A stretch of DNA of 64,000 bases from Ancylomarina longa (GTDB lineage Bacteria; Bacteroidota; Bacteroidia; Bacteroidales; Marinifilaceae): positions 124,001 to 188,000 of the forward strand of contig NZ_RJJX01000001.1 in the NCBI RefSeq assembly GCF_003996985.1, given 5' to 3'. Below are positions 34,903 through 44,502 of this stretch, one piece after another. The position numbers and the translations under genes were made by a program. Within the stretch, counting starts at the first letter, position 1. Every line of letters begins with the position of its first letter. A model generated the notes under the pieces. The model worked only from the letters and a program-made list of their open reading frames with translations, searched no databases and was not told the DNA's origin.

Positions 34903-37900
34903 TTATTTGTTTTCAGGATATTTCTTTTTCTCAGTCATAAAATAAATAAGAGGAACCATAACCAATGTTAGGAATGTGGAGGCAATAGAACCACCCATCA
35001 ACGAAATCGCCAGTCCCTGAAAGATAGGATCAAACAATATAATGACAGCTCCAATCACCACAGTACCTGCAGTCAGCAAAATAGGAGTTGTACGAACCGC
35101 ACCAGCTTCAATTACTGCTCTTTTTAATGGAATTCCTTCGGCCAACCGTAAATTAATAAAGTCGATGAGCAGTATGGAATTCCGGACCATTATTCCGGCA
35201 AGAGCGATTAAACCAATCATGGATGTAGCTGTAAAGAAGGCACCCATTATCCAGTGTCCAACAAGGATACCAACTAAGGAAAGCGGAATCGAAAGCATCA
35301 TTACAAATGGTACTTTAAAATTCTGAAACCATCCGATAATCAGCAAATAAATCACTAAAATCGCTACAGCAAAAGCAGTTCCCAAGTCTCTGAAAACCTC
35401 ATAAGTAATCTGCCATTCCCCGTCCCATTTCAAGCTATAATCATCCTCTAAAAATGGTTGGTGTGTATATTCCTCTTTCAATTGATAACCTTTAGGCATC
35501 TTGATCTTATTCAAATTATCGGATAAATTCATGATCGCATAAACCGGACTTTCCAAATCTCCTGCAACATCAGCAGTAACATAAACTACTCTTTTCTGAT
35601 TTTTGCGATAGATGCTCTTATCCTTAATTTTCTCTTTGATTTGAACCAAATCACCAAGAGCGACAAGCTTACCGGAACGACTAAGAATATTAATTTGCTT
35701 CAAATCGTTGATGCTACTTCTATCCTTTTCTTTAAGTCGTAAATTTATTCCAACCTGGTCGTGATCGTGTTCCTGATACAATTCACTAACATCCCGACCG
35801 CTAAGAGCCATATTCAATGTTTGAACCACTTGTTGTGTAGAAACGCCAGCTAACATCGCCTTCTCCTTATCCACATTAAACTGGAACTCGGTTTGATCAT
35901 CTTCCACCAACCAGTCCACGTCAACAACGTCCTCTGTCTTATGAAATAAACCTTTCAATTGTTTGGCAATATTAGTTTGCTCCTTTAAATCAGGACCGTA
36001 AACCTCACCTACAATGGTTGACATTACTGGTGGTCCGGGTGGAACTTCCACTACCTTAACATTGGCATTAAATTTTTCACCAATTTCCTGCAGTTTTGCT
36101 CTCATGACTTTAGCAATAGCATGACTTTGAATACTTCGTTTATCCTTATGAGTAAGGTTCACCTGAATATCCGCCACATTAGAACCTCTTCTTAAATCGT
36201 AATGACGTACCAAACCGTTAAAGTTGATGGGAGCAGATATTCCAACATAGGTCTCGTAATCCACTACATTATCCTGTTGAGATATATAAGCGGCCAATTC
36301 CTTAGTAACTGCATTTGTCCGCTCTAAAGTGGTGCCTTCCGGCATATCAACCACTACCTGAAATTCATTTTTATTATCAAAAGGAAGCATTTTTACTGCT
36401 ACCAGTTTAAAATACACCAAACTCATCGATGCAAATAATAGCAGCGTCACAAAACCGATAAAGCTCCATCTTTTCCATGACGATTCCAACATCGGACTAA
36501 TAGTCGCAGCATAAAACTTATATACTTTTGATTCCTCTAAAACAAATGCTTTCTCTTTGGATTGATCTTTCTTCTTCTCAATTAATAAACGAAAAGCCAA
36601 ATAAGGTGTTATTGTTAATGCCACCAATAAGGAAATGATCATGGCAATAGCAGCACCAATAGGCATTGGGCTCATATAAGGTCCCATTAATCCGGACACG
36701 AAAGCCATAGGAAGCACCGCAGCAATCACAGTAAATGTTGCCAGAATGGTAGGATTCCCTACTTCGTCGATAGAACGAATTGCTGCCTGTAAAAATGGCA
36801 ATTGATTCAGTTTAAAATGCCGGTGCATGTTTTCGGCTATAATGATAGAATCATCCACCACGATCCCCGTGACAAAAACCAGAGCGAACAAGGTGATTCT
36901 ATTCAAGGTATAATCCAGGAAGTAATAGCTAAACAGAGTCAATGCGAAGGTTATTGGTACAGATAGCAACACAACCAGTCCACCTCGCCATCCCATGGCA
37001 ATCATCACCACAAAGGTTACTGCAATAATGGCAAGCAGTAGGTGTAATATCAATTCAGCCACCTTATCCGAAGCTGTTTCACCATAGTTTCTGGTAACAT
37101 CAACATGAACATCTTCAGGTATTAATTCCTTATCCAAATGTTTGATTTTACCCAAAATATGCTGTGCTACCTTCATCGCATCAGCGCCTCTGCGTTTAGC
37201 AATAGAGATGGTAACTGCAGGATAATCACCTTTAAAATTTTCTTTTTGGGGATTTATCTTACCATATCCAAAGCTCACATATTGAGATGGAATTTCCGGT
37301 CCGTCAACCACATTGGCTACTTGCTTTAAGTAAATCGGACTGTTATTATAAACGCCCACCACAAGATTTTCAACATCTTCGGCATTCTCTAAAAAACGAC
37401 CCGTTTCCACCAAATATTCCTGATCGTGTTTGTTAAAGCTTCCCGATCCCACTTGCTGGTTGGCAATTTGAATTTGCTGTGCAATACTAAGGGCATCCAA
37501 ATGATATCCTGCCATTTGTTCTGGATTTAAGATTACTCTCACTTTACGGGAACGGCCTCCAATCACCTTCGTTTCTGAAACATCAGCAACCTTTTCAATT
37601 TCATTATTGACTTCCTCGGCAATCCTTCGAAGCTGAAAATCGCTGTAATTCTTACTCCAAAAAGTAAGTCCTAATACTGGTACATCATCTATCGCTCGTG
37701 TTTTAATTAATGGCAATGAAGTTCCCTTTGGCATTTCATCCATGTGCTTCATTATCTCATTGTACATCTTCACCAGAGATCTTTCAATATCTTCTCCAAC
37801 ATAAAACTGTACTATAAGCATTGCCTGTCCGGGCATAGAGGTAGAGTAAACATACTCTACTCCCGATATATTTGCTACGACCTTCTCCAGGGGTTGCATT

Positions 37901-38103
37901 ACATGCGATTCGACCTCTGTTGGACTTGCACCGGGAAATCTTAAAAATATATCGGCAATAGGAACATCGATTTGCGGTTCCTCCTCCCTTGGTGTTAGAT
38001 AAGCACTATACAAACCAATCACCATAAAGGCAACCATTAACAAAGGAGTTAATTTAGAATTTATAAATAAATTGGCCAGTCTGCCTGAAAATCCTGTCTT
38101 CAT
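34903..38103 (-). CDS. RND efflux pump inner-membrane subunit (AcrB superfamily)
   Basis: At 1066 residues the protein has full family length. After the first helix come 'PREEEPQIDVPIADIFLRFP' and 'GASPTEVESHVMQPLE', then the first membrane bundle with TM4 'VTGIVVDDSIIIAENMHRHF' carrying the acidic pair needed for proton coupling. A second porter domain and a second bundle ('LIALAGIMVRNSILLIDFIN') follow. The N-terminus with 'PREEEP' is of a Bacteroidetes subgroup between the HAE-1 and HME types, so drug, lipid or metal export are all possible. It is the third gene of a TolC-adaptor-pump operon, 10 bp from the adaptor gene. Confidence 0.95.
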   Translation of the reverse strand: MKTGFSGRLANLFINSKLTPLLMVAFMVIGLYSAYLTPREEEPQIDVPIADIFLRFPGASPTEVESHVMQPLEKVVANISGVEYVYSTSMPGQAMLIVQFYVGEDIERSLVKMYNEIMKHMDEMPKGTSLPLIKTRAIDDVPVLGLTFWSKNYSDFQLRRIAEEVNNEIEKVADVSETKVIGGRSRKVRVILNPEQMAGYHLDALSIAQQIQIANQQVGSGSFNKHDQEYLVETGRFLENAEDVENLVVGVYNNSPIYLKQVANVVDGPEIPSQYVSFGYGKINPQKENFKGDYPAVTISIAKRRGADAMKVAQHILGKIKHLDKELIPEDVHVDVTRNYGETASDKVAELILHLLLAIIAVTFVVMIAMGWRGGLVVLLSVPITFALTLFSYYFLDYTLNRITLFALVFVTGIVVDDSIIIAENMHRHFKLNQLPFLQAAIRSIDEVGNPTILATFTVIAAVLPMAFVSGLMGPYMSPMPIGAAIAMIISLLVALTITPYLAFRLLIEKKKDQSKEKAFVLEESKVYKFYAATISPMLESSWKRWSFIGFVTLLLFASMSLVYFKLVAVKMLPFDNKNEFQVVVDMPEGTTLERTNAVTKELAAYISQQDNVVDYETYVGISAPINFNGLVRHYDLRRGSNVADIQVNLTHKDKRSIQSHAIAKVMRAKLQEIGEKFNANVKVVEVPPGPPVMSTIVGEVYGPDLKEQTNIAKQLKGLFHKTEDVVDVDWLVEDDQTEFQFNVDKEKAMLAGVSTQQVVQTLNMALSGRDVSELYQEHDHDQVGINLRLKEKDRSSINDLKQINILSRSGKLVALGDLVQIKEKIKDKSIYRKNQKRVVYVTADVAGDLESPVYAIMNLSDNLNKIKMPKGYQLKEEYTHQPFLEDDYSLKWDGEWQITYEVFRDLGTAFAVAILVIYLLIIGWFQNFKVPFVMMLSIPLSLVGILVGHWIMGAFFTATSMIGLIALAGIMVRNSILLIDFINLRLAEGIPLKRAVIEAGAVRTTPILLTAGTVVIGAVIILFDPIFQGLAISLMGGSIASTFLTLVMVPLIYFMTEKKKYPENK

Positions 38104-38113
38104 AACTCTACGA

Positions 38114-39199
38114 TTATTGTATGTTTAGTTGAACACCATCCCAGATTTTACCTTCATAGGATAGAATATATTTTTCCCCATCATTTAAACCCGATAGGAT
38201 CTCTACCTTATCACCCATCGTTTTTCCGGTTCTTACCCATCGTAGAATGGCTGTATTCATCTGGCTAACCGTATATACACCGGTTAATTGTCCCTTTTGA
38301 AACAAAGCCTTTTTAGGAAGTAAGATTCTAGGGCTTCCTCCTTTTTCCAATAATATTTTTGCGTACATACCACTGTAAAGGTTCTCCTTCTGAATCGCAT
38401 CAGCATTCAGCATCACTTTAGCTTCAAACTGATTACCGGTATATAAAGCAGATGGATTCACTTCGGTAACCACACCATCCAAATCTTTGTTTCCTATAGC
38501 GCGTATCTGAACTTTTACTAAATCGTTCTTCTTAATTTTTGCGATATCAGTTTCCGGAATACGGGCAATTACTTTGAACTGCTTGGCTTGTTCAATTGCA
38601 AGCAAAGGCATACCTGGTGATGCCAGATCCCCTTCATTCATATATTTACGGGTAATTGTACCACTATAGGGAGCTCTGATACTTGCATATCGAAGCATTT
38701 CATCTACCCCAAGTACCATTTGTTTTACGGCCGCCACTCTCGCTTTTGCCATATTATAATGCGTGGTGATATCATCCAACTCTTTTTGAGAAGCACTTTT
38801 CTGTTCAAATAAAGTCGTATAACGATGAAAATCCTTTTCTGCACTTTTGAATGCAGCTTCTGCCTCCAGCAAGTTTGCCTTTATCTGAGCTTTCTTTGCT
38901 AATATGTCTTTATCGTGAATCTGTAGTAAAAGCTGATCTTTATTCACTTTCTGTCCAATTTCCACATAATACTTAGCAATCTGTCCCATTAAGCGGGTAC
39001 TCAAATTAGAATGTGTTGCAGCTTCTAATTTTCCAGAGAAACTCAATATTTCGGGTTGGTTTTCGATTTTCACAGTACCAAGTTTAACATTCAACTTAGT
39101 AGCTTGTGACTTATTTGTTGCAGTATCTTTACCACATGATTGTAATCCAATAAAACTCACAATCATAAGTCCTATCATCAATAATTTTTTCGATTGCAT
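38114..39199 (-). CDS. RND efflux periplasmic adaptor lipoprotein
   Basis: A signal peptide with lipobox ('FIGLQSC', Cys about residue 22) is followed by the barrel-sandwich hybrid ('LEAATHSNLSTRLMGQIAKY', 'RAPYSGTITRKYMNEGDLAS'), a helical hairpin (about residues 95-165) and a beta-barrel with 'PKKALFQKGQLTGVY' and 'LSGLNDGEKYI'. It links the pump to the TolC channel. It lies between the TolC-like and pump genes, with spacings of 20 and 10 bp. Confidence 0.93.
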   Translation of the reverse strand: MQSKKLLMIGLMIVSFIGLQSCGKDTATNKSQATKLNVKLGTVKIENQPEILSFSGKLEAATHSNLSTRLMGQIAKYYVEIGQKVNKDQLLLQIHDKDILAKKAQIKANLLEAEAAFKSAEKDFHRYTTLFEQKSASQKELDDITTHYNMAKARVAAVKQMVLGVDEMLRYASIRAPYSGTITRKYMNEGDLASPGMPLLAIEQAKQFKVIARIPETDIAKIKKNDLVKVQIRAIGNKDLDGVVTEVNPSALYTGNQFEAKVMLNADAIQKENLYSGMYAKILLEKGGSPRILLPKKALFQKGQLTGVYTVSQMNTAILRWVRTGKTMGDKVEILSGLNDGEKYILSYEGKIWDGVQLNIQ

Positions 39200-39219
39200 A
39201 TTATCTATGTTGATTTTAG

Positions 39220-40554
39220 TTATTGTAAGTCTTTTTCCAGTAATAATTCCAACTGGAAAACTGCGACATGATATTTGTATAAAGCATTAATATAATCCAA
39301 ACTACGAGCTAATGATACTGATTCAGAATAGAGCAGATCGGTTGTTTTCTCCAGACCTTGTTTGTATCTGTTTTCTCTTATTCTAAGGGCTTCTAGCGAT
39401 TGTTCCTTCGCTAATTTTGTCAACTCAATTCTGTCAAAGGCCAATTTCAAATTCCTTTTAGCACCTTGAATCTCCATATTATTTCTGGATTCATATTCGG
39501 ATAAATTTAATTCGGCAATTTTCAGTTCTGCTTTTGCCTTTTGAACCTTTCCAACGTTCTTGTAACCGCTGAATAAGTTCCAGGATAAGCTAGCTCCTAT
39601 CATATAATTATTTGCTGATGTTCCAAATAAATGATCATCGTTCCATTCATAAGCACCAAATGCATTTAAACGTGGCAGGAATTGCATTTTTTGAGATTTT
39701 AGCATGTTTTTTCTAGCCTCAATACCTTTCTTATAGGCCATCAAATCCGATCGAAAACCAGTATCTTCCACCTGAACCAATCCGCTAAGAAGACTCGGTT
39801 GTTTCTCCAAATGATCACTGGTGCTTATCTGCGTATTAATATCCATTCCAAGCAGATAAGCTAAATATTCATTGGCTTGTTTTTTATTGTTTTTAGCATC
39901 CAATAACTGAGTATTTAGTTCCAGAACCCTAACTTTTGCAGCTAATAAATCTGCATCTTTCACATATCCTTGCTTTAAATTATTCGCTGTTAGTTCCTCT
40001 GCCGACTTTGCTACCTCAATCGATTTATCTAAAACTACAACTGCTTGTTTCGCTAATTCGAGCTGATAATAGGCTTTCTTTACTTCAAACTTAGTATAGT
40101 TAATTGTTCTCTCAGTAGTATAATCCACCGCTTGAAGTTTTGCACTTGCCGCCTTTCTGCCATATAAACCATCTAAATTGATAATCGGTTGTTGTACCTC
40201 AATTTTGCTTGCAAAATTTTCAATATGCTTAGGATCATTCAACAATATTGGATTAAAATCCTCTTGCTTCGTTATCTCCTGTTTTAATTTAAAACCGAAA
40301 GCGGAAAGAGGATCATTTGTGGTAACTACAGTATGGGATACATTTAAATTTGGAAGAAAAATGGAATTAGTTTCCCTAAATTCAGCTTTTGCAGCCTTTC
40401 CCTGTTCCTTGGCTTTATTTATTTGCCAATTATTTTCCGCCGCTTTTGCCAAGGCATCCTGCAAACTTAATACCACCTCTGAATTTTGTGCACTTACAGG
40501 AAAAGGATTCCAAAGACACAAAGTACAGATAACTAAGTAGATGAAATTTCGCAT
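39220..40554 (-). CDS. TolC-family outer-membrane efflux channel
   Basis: The protein has a cleavable signal peptide ('PFPVSAQN'), then two outer-membrane efflux protein repeats of long coiled-coil helices ('LQDALAKAAENNWQINKAKE', 'ASLSWNLFSGYKNVGKVQKA', 'RYKQGLEKTTDLLYSE'), 444 residues in all, normal for the family. It heads the operon TolC - adaptor - pump - small protein - DUF2892 and provides the exit duct of the complex. No local regulator gene is present; the region up to the cinA terminator (about 180 bp) holds the promoter. Confidence 0.94.
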   Translation of the reverse strand: MRNFIYLVICTLCLWNPFPVSAQNSEVVLSLQDALAKAAENNWQINKAKEQGKAAKAEFRETNSIFLPNLNVSHTVVTTNDPLSAFGFKLKQEITKQEDFNPILLNDPKHIENFASKIEVQQPIINLDGLYGRKAASAKLQAVDYTTERTINYTKFEVKKAYYQLELAKQAVVVLDKSIEVAKSAEELTANNLKQGYVKDADLLAAKVRVLELNTQLLDAKNNKKQANEYLAYLLGMDINTQISTSDHLEKQPSLLSGLVQVEDTGFRSDLMAYKKGIEARKNMLKSQKMQFLPRLNAFGAYEWNDDHLFGTSANNYMIGASLSWNLFSGYKNVGKVQKAKAELKIAELNLSEYESRNNMEIQGAKRNLKLAFDRIELTKLAKEQSLEALRIRENRYKQGLEKTTDLLYSESVSLARSLDYINALYKYHVAVFQLELLLEKDLQ

Positions 40555-40731
40555 GTTTTATTTATTGATTTAGTTAAATTTCAGGTCAAAACTATGCAGT
40601 ATTATATATATATCCAAATATCTACATGTGTGTGATGTAATTAAAAATCTATAAGCACTTTGATTTTCTTTATATAAACTGAAATTTAAGACTTTAAATC
40701 ACATTAGGCAATAGTGAAATCTAACGTAGAT

Positions 40732-40763
40732 AAAAAAAGCCTTCTAATAAATAGAAGGCTTTT
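40732..40763 (-). terminator. Terminator downstream of cinA
   Basis: On the minus strand AAAAGCCTTCTA pairs with TAGAAGGCTTTT (40752-40763 with 40735-40746) over a 5-base loop, followed by further T residues. It lies 25 bp past the cinA stop. Confidence 0.88.
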
Positions 40764-40787
40764 GGGGTTATATTTTTAGATAATAAC

Positions 40788-42026
40788 TCACTTCAGAAGT
40801 TGAATTCGCAAAAGGTTTAGTGCCTTTAAGCTAGCCGCCCGAATATTTCGCTCTCGGATTTTATAAAGTTGAAGTTTTTCTGAAACTATTCCTTTTTCAC
40901 TAGCTACTGCAATCCAAATAGTACCAACTGGCTTTTCATCACTCCCACCATCCGGACCGGCAATTCCTGATGTAGCAATTGCATAATCCACATTTAGAAT
41001 CTGTCTTGCCCCTTCTGCCATTTGCTCTACAACTGCCTTGCTTACCGCACCATGCTTTAATAAATCAGATTCTTTAACATGCAATATGTTTTGCTTGGCC
41101 TCATTGGAATAGGAAACTACACCCCCCATAAAATAATCAGAACTTCCGGCGTGAGAAGTGAATAAATGAGCAATATATCCTCCAGTGCAACTTTCAGCAG
41201 CACCAACTGAACAGTTTTTTTTCATTAGGAGATCTGCCACTACCAATTCCATTGGCAAATCTTCCAGACTAAATATGTTATTCGGAATAATTTCTTGTAG
41301 TGCCGCAACCTGCTTTTCAATTTCTAATTCCAAAATTTGTTTATTCTCCCCTCGTGTACTTAAACGCAAACGAACCAGTCCCGGAGAAGGTAGATATGCA
41401 AGTTTTATACTTTGTGGCAAATTAGCCTCCCATTCACTCAGCATTTCCGCAAGCACTGATTCTCCAATTCCCTGAACCATTATGGTTTTGTGAAATATAG
41501 ATAAAGAATTATATTTTGCTTTAATTGCAGGAATCACTTCATTTATCATTATTCCCTTCATTTCGAAAGGCACACCGGGCATGGAGATAGCTACTTTTCC
41601 ATCTTTCTCGAACCACATACATGGTGCCGTTCCAAAATTATTGAGCAATATTCTAGCTTTATCTGGTATTAATGCTTGCTCCCTGTTAAATCGATTCATC
41701 GGGATACCATACTTTTCTAATCGTAATTTAATTTTCTCATAAAGTGCATCATCCTGAATCAAAGACATGCCATAGTAATCCGATAAGGTTTTTTTGGTAA
41801 TATCATCATTTGTGGGACCCAAACCTCCCGTAATAAATACCAAAGGAACTCTCTCCAGTGAATCCTGAAGTGCGGCCACAATTTCTGATTGCTGATCTGA
41901 AATACTAGCGATTTTTGCAATACTAATACCATTTTTATTCAATTCCTTAGCCATCCATGCTGAATTGGAATCCACAATTTGACCAATAAGGATTTCATCT
42001 CCTATGGTTATAATTTCTGCTTGCAT
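40788..42026 (-). CDS. cinA: CinA family protein (nicotinamide-nucleotide amidohydrolase / ADP-ribose pyrophosphatase)
   Basis: The N-terminal domain (about residues 1-170) is a MoCF-like COG1058 fold ('AEIITIGDEILIGQIVDSNS', 'FITGGLGPTNDDITKK'). The C-terminal domain is the PncC-type amidohydrolase with 'AAESCTGGYIAHLFT' and 'AIATSGIAGPDGGSDEKPVG'. CinA converts nicotinamide mononucleotide to nicotinate mononucleotide in NAD recycling. The 412-residue two-domain form is standard. It is the last of four same-strand genes (46593 to 40788), 81 bp after the protease gene. Confidence 0.95.
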   Translation of the reverse strand: MQAEIITIGDEILIGQIVDSNSAWMAKELNKNGISIAKIASISDQQSEIVAALQDSLERVPLVFITGGLGPTNDDITKKTLSDYYGMSLIQDDALYEKIKLRLEKYGIPMNRFNREQALIPDKARILLNNFGTAPCMWFEKDGKVAISMPGVPFEMKGIMINEVIPAIKAKYNSLSIFHKTIMVQGIGESVLAEMLSEWEANLPQSIKLAYLPSPGLVRLRLSTRGENKQILELEIEKQVAALQEIIPNNIFSLEDLPMELVVADLLMKKNCSVGAAESCTGGYIAHLFTSHAGSSDYFMGGVVSYSNEAKQNILHVKESDLLKHGAVSKAVVEQMAEGARQILNVDYAIATSGIAGPDGGSDEKPVGTIWIAVASEKGIVSEKLQLYKIRERNIRAASLKALNLLRIQLLK

Positions 42027-42107
42027 AAAATTTCGTATATAATTTGATCTAAATGATTTTTTGAGGATCTGTTCAGAAAATAGAATTACTGAGTATACTT
42101 CTTTTAA

Positions 42108-43349
42108 TTACTTAGCATCAGACCTTATGGCTTTCAATCTTTGTAGAAGAGTTGGATGCGAATAATAAAAGAAAACGTAGGCTTTATGGGGCGTTAAATT
42201 ACTTAAAGAACTTACAGAAAGTTTAATCAAAGCATCGCCTAAAGCTTTTCCATTATAATTATTGTTGGCAAATTCATCTGCCTGATATTCGTTTTTCCTT
42301 GACCATACATTCATGATCAAACCAATAAGCGTAGAAATTGGTGAATAGAGAATTCCAAATACTATTAAACCAAGATGAAATCCATGATGCTGTGCTCCTA
42401 GTGCTTCCGATAATGCAGGATTATCAATAATAAGAGAAAAAATATAAAGCATTAAACCAGTTTGTAATAAGGAGATAATTATTCCGCTTAAAGTATGCTT
42501 CTTTTTATAATGTCCTATCTCATGAGCCAGTACTGCCACAATTTCGGAAGTGCTTAATTCGCTTATTAATGTATCGAATAAAACGATTCTCTTCTTACTT
42601 CCCAATCCGCTAAAATAGGCATTCCCTTTTGATGATCTTTTAGAACCATCCATCACATATACATTATCTAGTTTAAACCCTACTTTATTTGAAAGCTGCT
42701 CTATTTCTTCTTTTAATTCACCATCTTCCAATGGTTTTTGTTTATTGAAGAGAGGAACAATTAAGCTGGAATAGAACATGGTCATGAAGATCATAAATCC
42801 AGAAATCACAGCCCAGGCCATCCACCAAAAGTTATCTGTTGTTTGCAAATAGATCCATATTAGCAATGCCAGAAATCCTCCTCCAATGATCACTCCCAAT
42901 ACGCCACCTTTTAATTTATCCAAAATGAATGTTTTTAGGCTGGTTCGATTAAAACCATACTTCTCCTCTATCACAAATGTAGAATAATATTGAAATGGCA
43001 ATCCGATAAGACTAGATGCCAGCATAATGACTCCAAAGAAAAGAAGAGCCAAGCCAATAGGATTTTCGGTATAATTTCTCAACATCTCATCCAACCAGGC
43101 AAATCCACCGAAAATAATCATCGAAAGTGTAAGTAAAAAGCTAATGGTAGATGATAGAAGGGAAATTGAAAATTTATCTTTCTGATAATTTTGCGACTGG
43201 AGATATTTATCTTCCTCATATATTCCCAATAGTTCTTTTGGAACATTTGGGGTCCAATTTCTCAGATTTAATATATCCAAAACTCGCTCAAGGATGAAAT
43301 CGACAAGAAGGATTCCTATAATAATATAAAACAGATTCGTTGAAGTCAT
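42108..43349 (-). CDS. M48-family Ste24/CAAX-type membrane zinc endopeptidase
   Basis: Several membrane helices surround the zinc site 'AVLAHEIGHYKKKH' (HExxH) and the third ligand region 'RKNEYQADEFAN'. The N-terminal part ('PKELLGIYEEDKYLQSQNYQ', 'YGFNRTSLKTFILDKLKGG') is that of Ste24-type proteases rather than HtpX. Bacterial members are thought to take part in membrane-protein quality control. 413 residues is the expected length. It lies between cinA and a DUF6340 gene. Confidence 0.93.
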   Translation of the reverse strand: MTSTNLFYIIIGILLVDFILERVLDILNLRNWTPNVPKELLGIYEEDKYLQSQNYQKDKFSISLLSSTISFLLTLSMIIFGGFAWLDEMLRNYTENPIGLALLFFGVIMLASSLIGLPFQYYSTFVIEEKYGFNRTSLKTFILDKLKGGVLGVIIGGGFLALLIWIYLQTTDNFWWMAWAVISGFMIFMTMFYSSLIVPLFNKQKPLEDGELKEEIEQLSNKVGFKLDNVYVMDGSKRSSKGNAYFSGLGSKKRIVLFDTLISELSTSEIVAVLAHEIGHYKKKHTLSGIIISLLQTGLMLYIFSLIIDNPALSEALGAQHHGFHLGLIVFGILYSPISTLIGLIMNVWSRKNEYQADEFANNNYNGKALGDALIKLSVSSLSNLTPHKAYVFFYYSHPTLLQRLKAIRSDAK

Positions 43350-43411
43350 TATACATATTTTTTAAAAACAGATCAAAATTAATAATCTAAACTGATTTGA
43401 AGCTTACAGTC

Positions 43412-44485
43412 CTAGTTTTTCTGTTCTTTGCCAAAAAATAAATCTAACTTCTCATTGTTTTCGGTTCTTTTACTTAATGAAATTGCATAGGCTTTCACCA
43501 ATTCAAATTCACCAGGCAGGGAGGATAATTTTTTATAATTTGAAATAGATTTTGCCAACCATTCTTCAGCCACTTTGTAATCATCTTTCTGTTCATAGGC
43601 TATTGCTAAATTATAGCAAGCCCGGGCAGCTATTTTAGGATCAGATTCATTAGTAACTTGCTTGTAAACATCAATAGATTTATCCCAATCTCCTACTTCC
43701 ATATAATACTCTGCCACTGCAAATCGCTTGTCTCCCGCCACAAAATATTCACGGCTCATATTAATCCATTCCGGCGACAAAAGTTTCGCATAATTATTCC
43801 CAATATCATAGGATACATCCCGCATGATATCATTTCTTTTAGGGAGTAATTCCTCCACAATAGTTCGGTAGGAATAGGACTCCACATCGGTATAAAGACT
43901 ATCTACAATCGCTCGTTCATCAATATATTTCTCGTATAGAGGATCATAAATACGCCAAACAGCAAAATAATTTATATCTGTTATTCCATAGGAAGTCTCC
44001 CCGCTAACAACCGAATACCTATTGAATATTTGTAAATCTTCCAAACTAATTAAAATATCCGAACCTGTTTTTTCACAAATGCTATCAACCACTTCCCATT
44101 TTAAAGGATCGTAAGTTCGTTCTCCTGTAAATTGTCTTTTAGGTAATCGCACTTTATTAACCGAATCGATAGCAATCAATTCCGACAAATTTTCTTCTAA
44201 ACCTAAATAACAATTATCAGCCATTATAGTATCGTAATCGCTGGTATCCCTTAATACCAAATCATTTAAACGATAGTACCCAGAGATGGTATCGATATTA
44301 AAATTCATATTTCGATCAACAAAACCGATCGTTTTAACATCTGAAGGTAGAAGGATGGATGGAGCTTCAAGTCCTTGAAAATTGAAGGAGGAAGTTGTTT
44401 TACAACTAGAAAGGATAATCACTATAACCACACAATAACATACATGCTGAATTATTTTTCCAAATGGAATACAAGATTTGTTCAT
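43412..44485 (-). CDS. DUF6340-like lipoprotein with TPR segment
   Basis: A signal peptide ends in a lipobox ('VIILSSCKTT'), followed by 'ILLPSDVKTIGFVDRNMNFN' and an alpha/beta domain typical of DUF6340 proteins. In the last third a TPR-like pair is visible ('FAVAEYYMEVGDWDKSIDVY' and 'ARACYNLAIAYEQKDDYKVA'). Members are surface or periplasmic lipoproteins of unknown role in Bacteroidetes. It follows the VWA-like membrane protein gene by 17 bp, suggesting joint function. Confidence 0.75.
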   Translation of the reverse strand: MNKSCIPFGKIIQHVCYCVVIVIILSSCKTTSSFNFQGLEAPSILLPSDVKTIGFVDRNMNFNIDTISGYYRLNDLVLRDTSDYDTIMADNCYLGLEENLSELIAIDSVNKVRLPKRQFTGERTYDPLKWEVVDSICEKTGSDILISLEDLQIFNRYSVVSGETSYGITDINYFAVWRIYDPLYEKYIDERAIVDSLYTDVESYSYRTIVEELLPKRNDIMRDVSYDIGNNYAKLLSPEWINMSREYFVAGDKRFAVAEYYMEVGDWDKSIDVYKQVTNESDPKIAARACYNLAIAYEQKDDYKVAEEWLAKSISNYKKLSSLPGEFELVKAYAISLSKRTENNEKLDLFFGKEQKN

Positions 44486-44502
44486 TTTAATTAAAGGTTA
44501 AT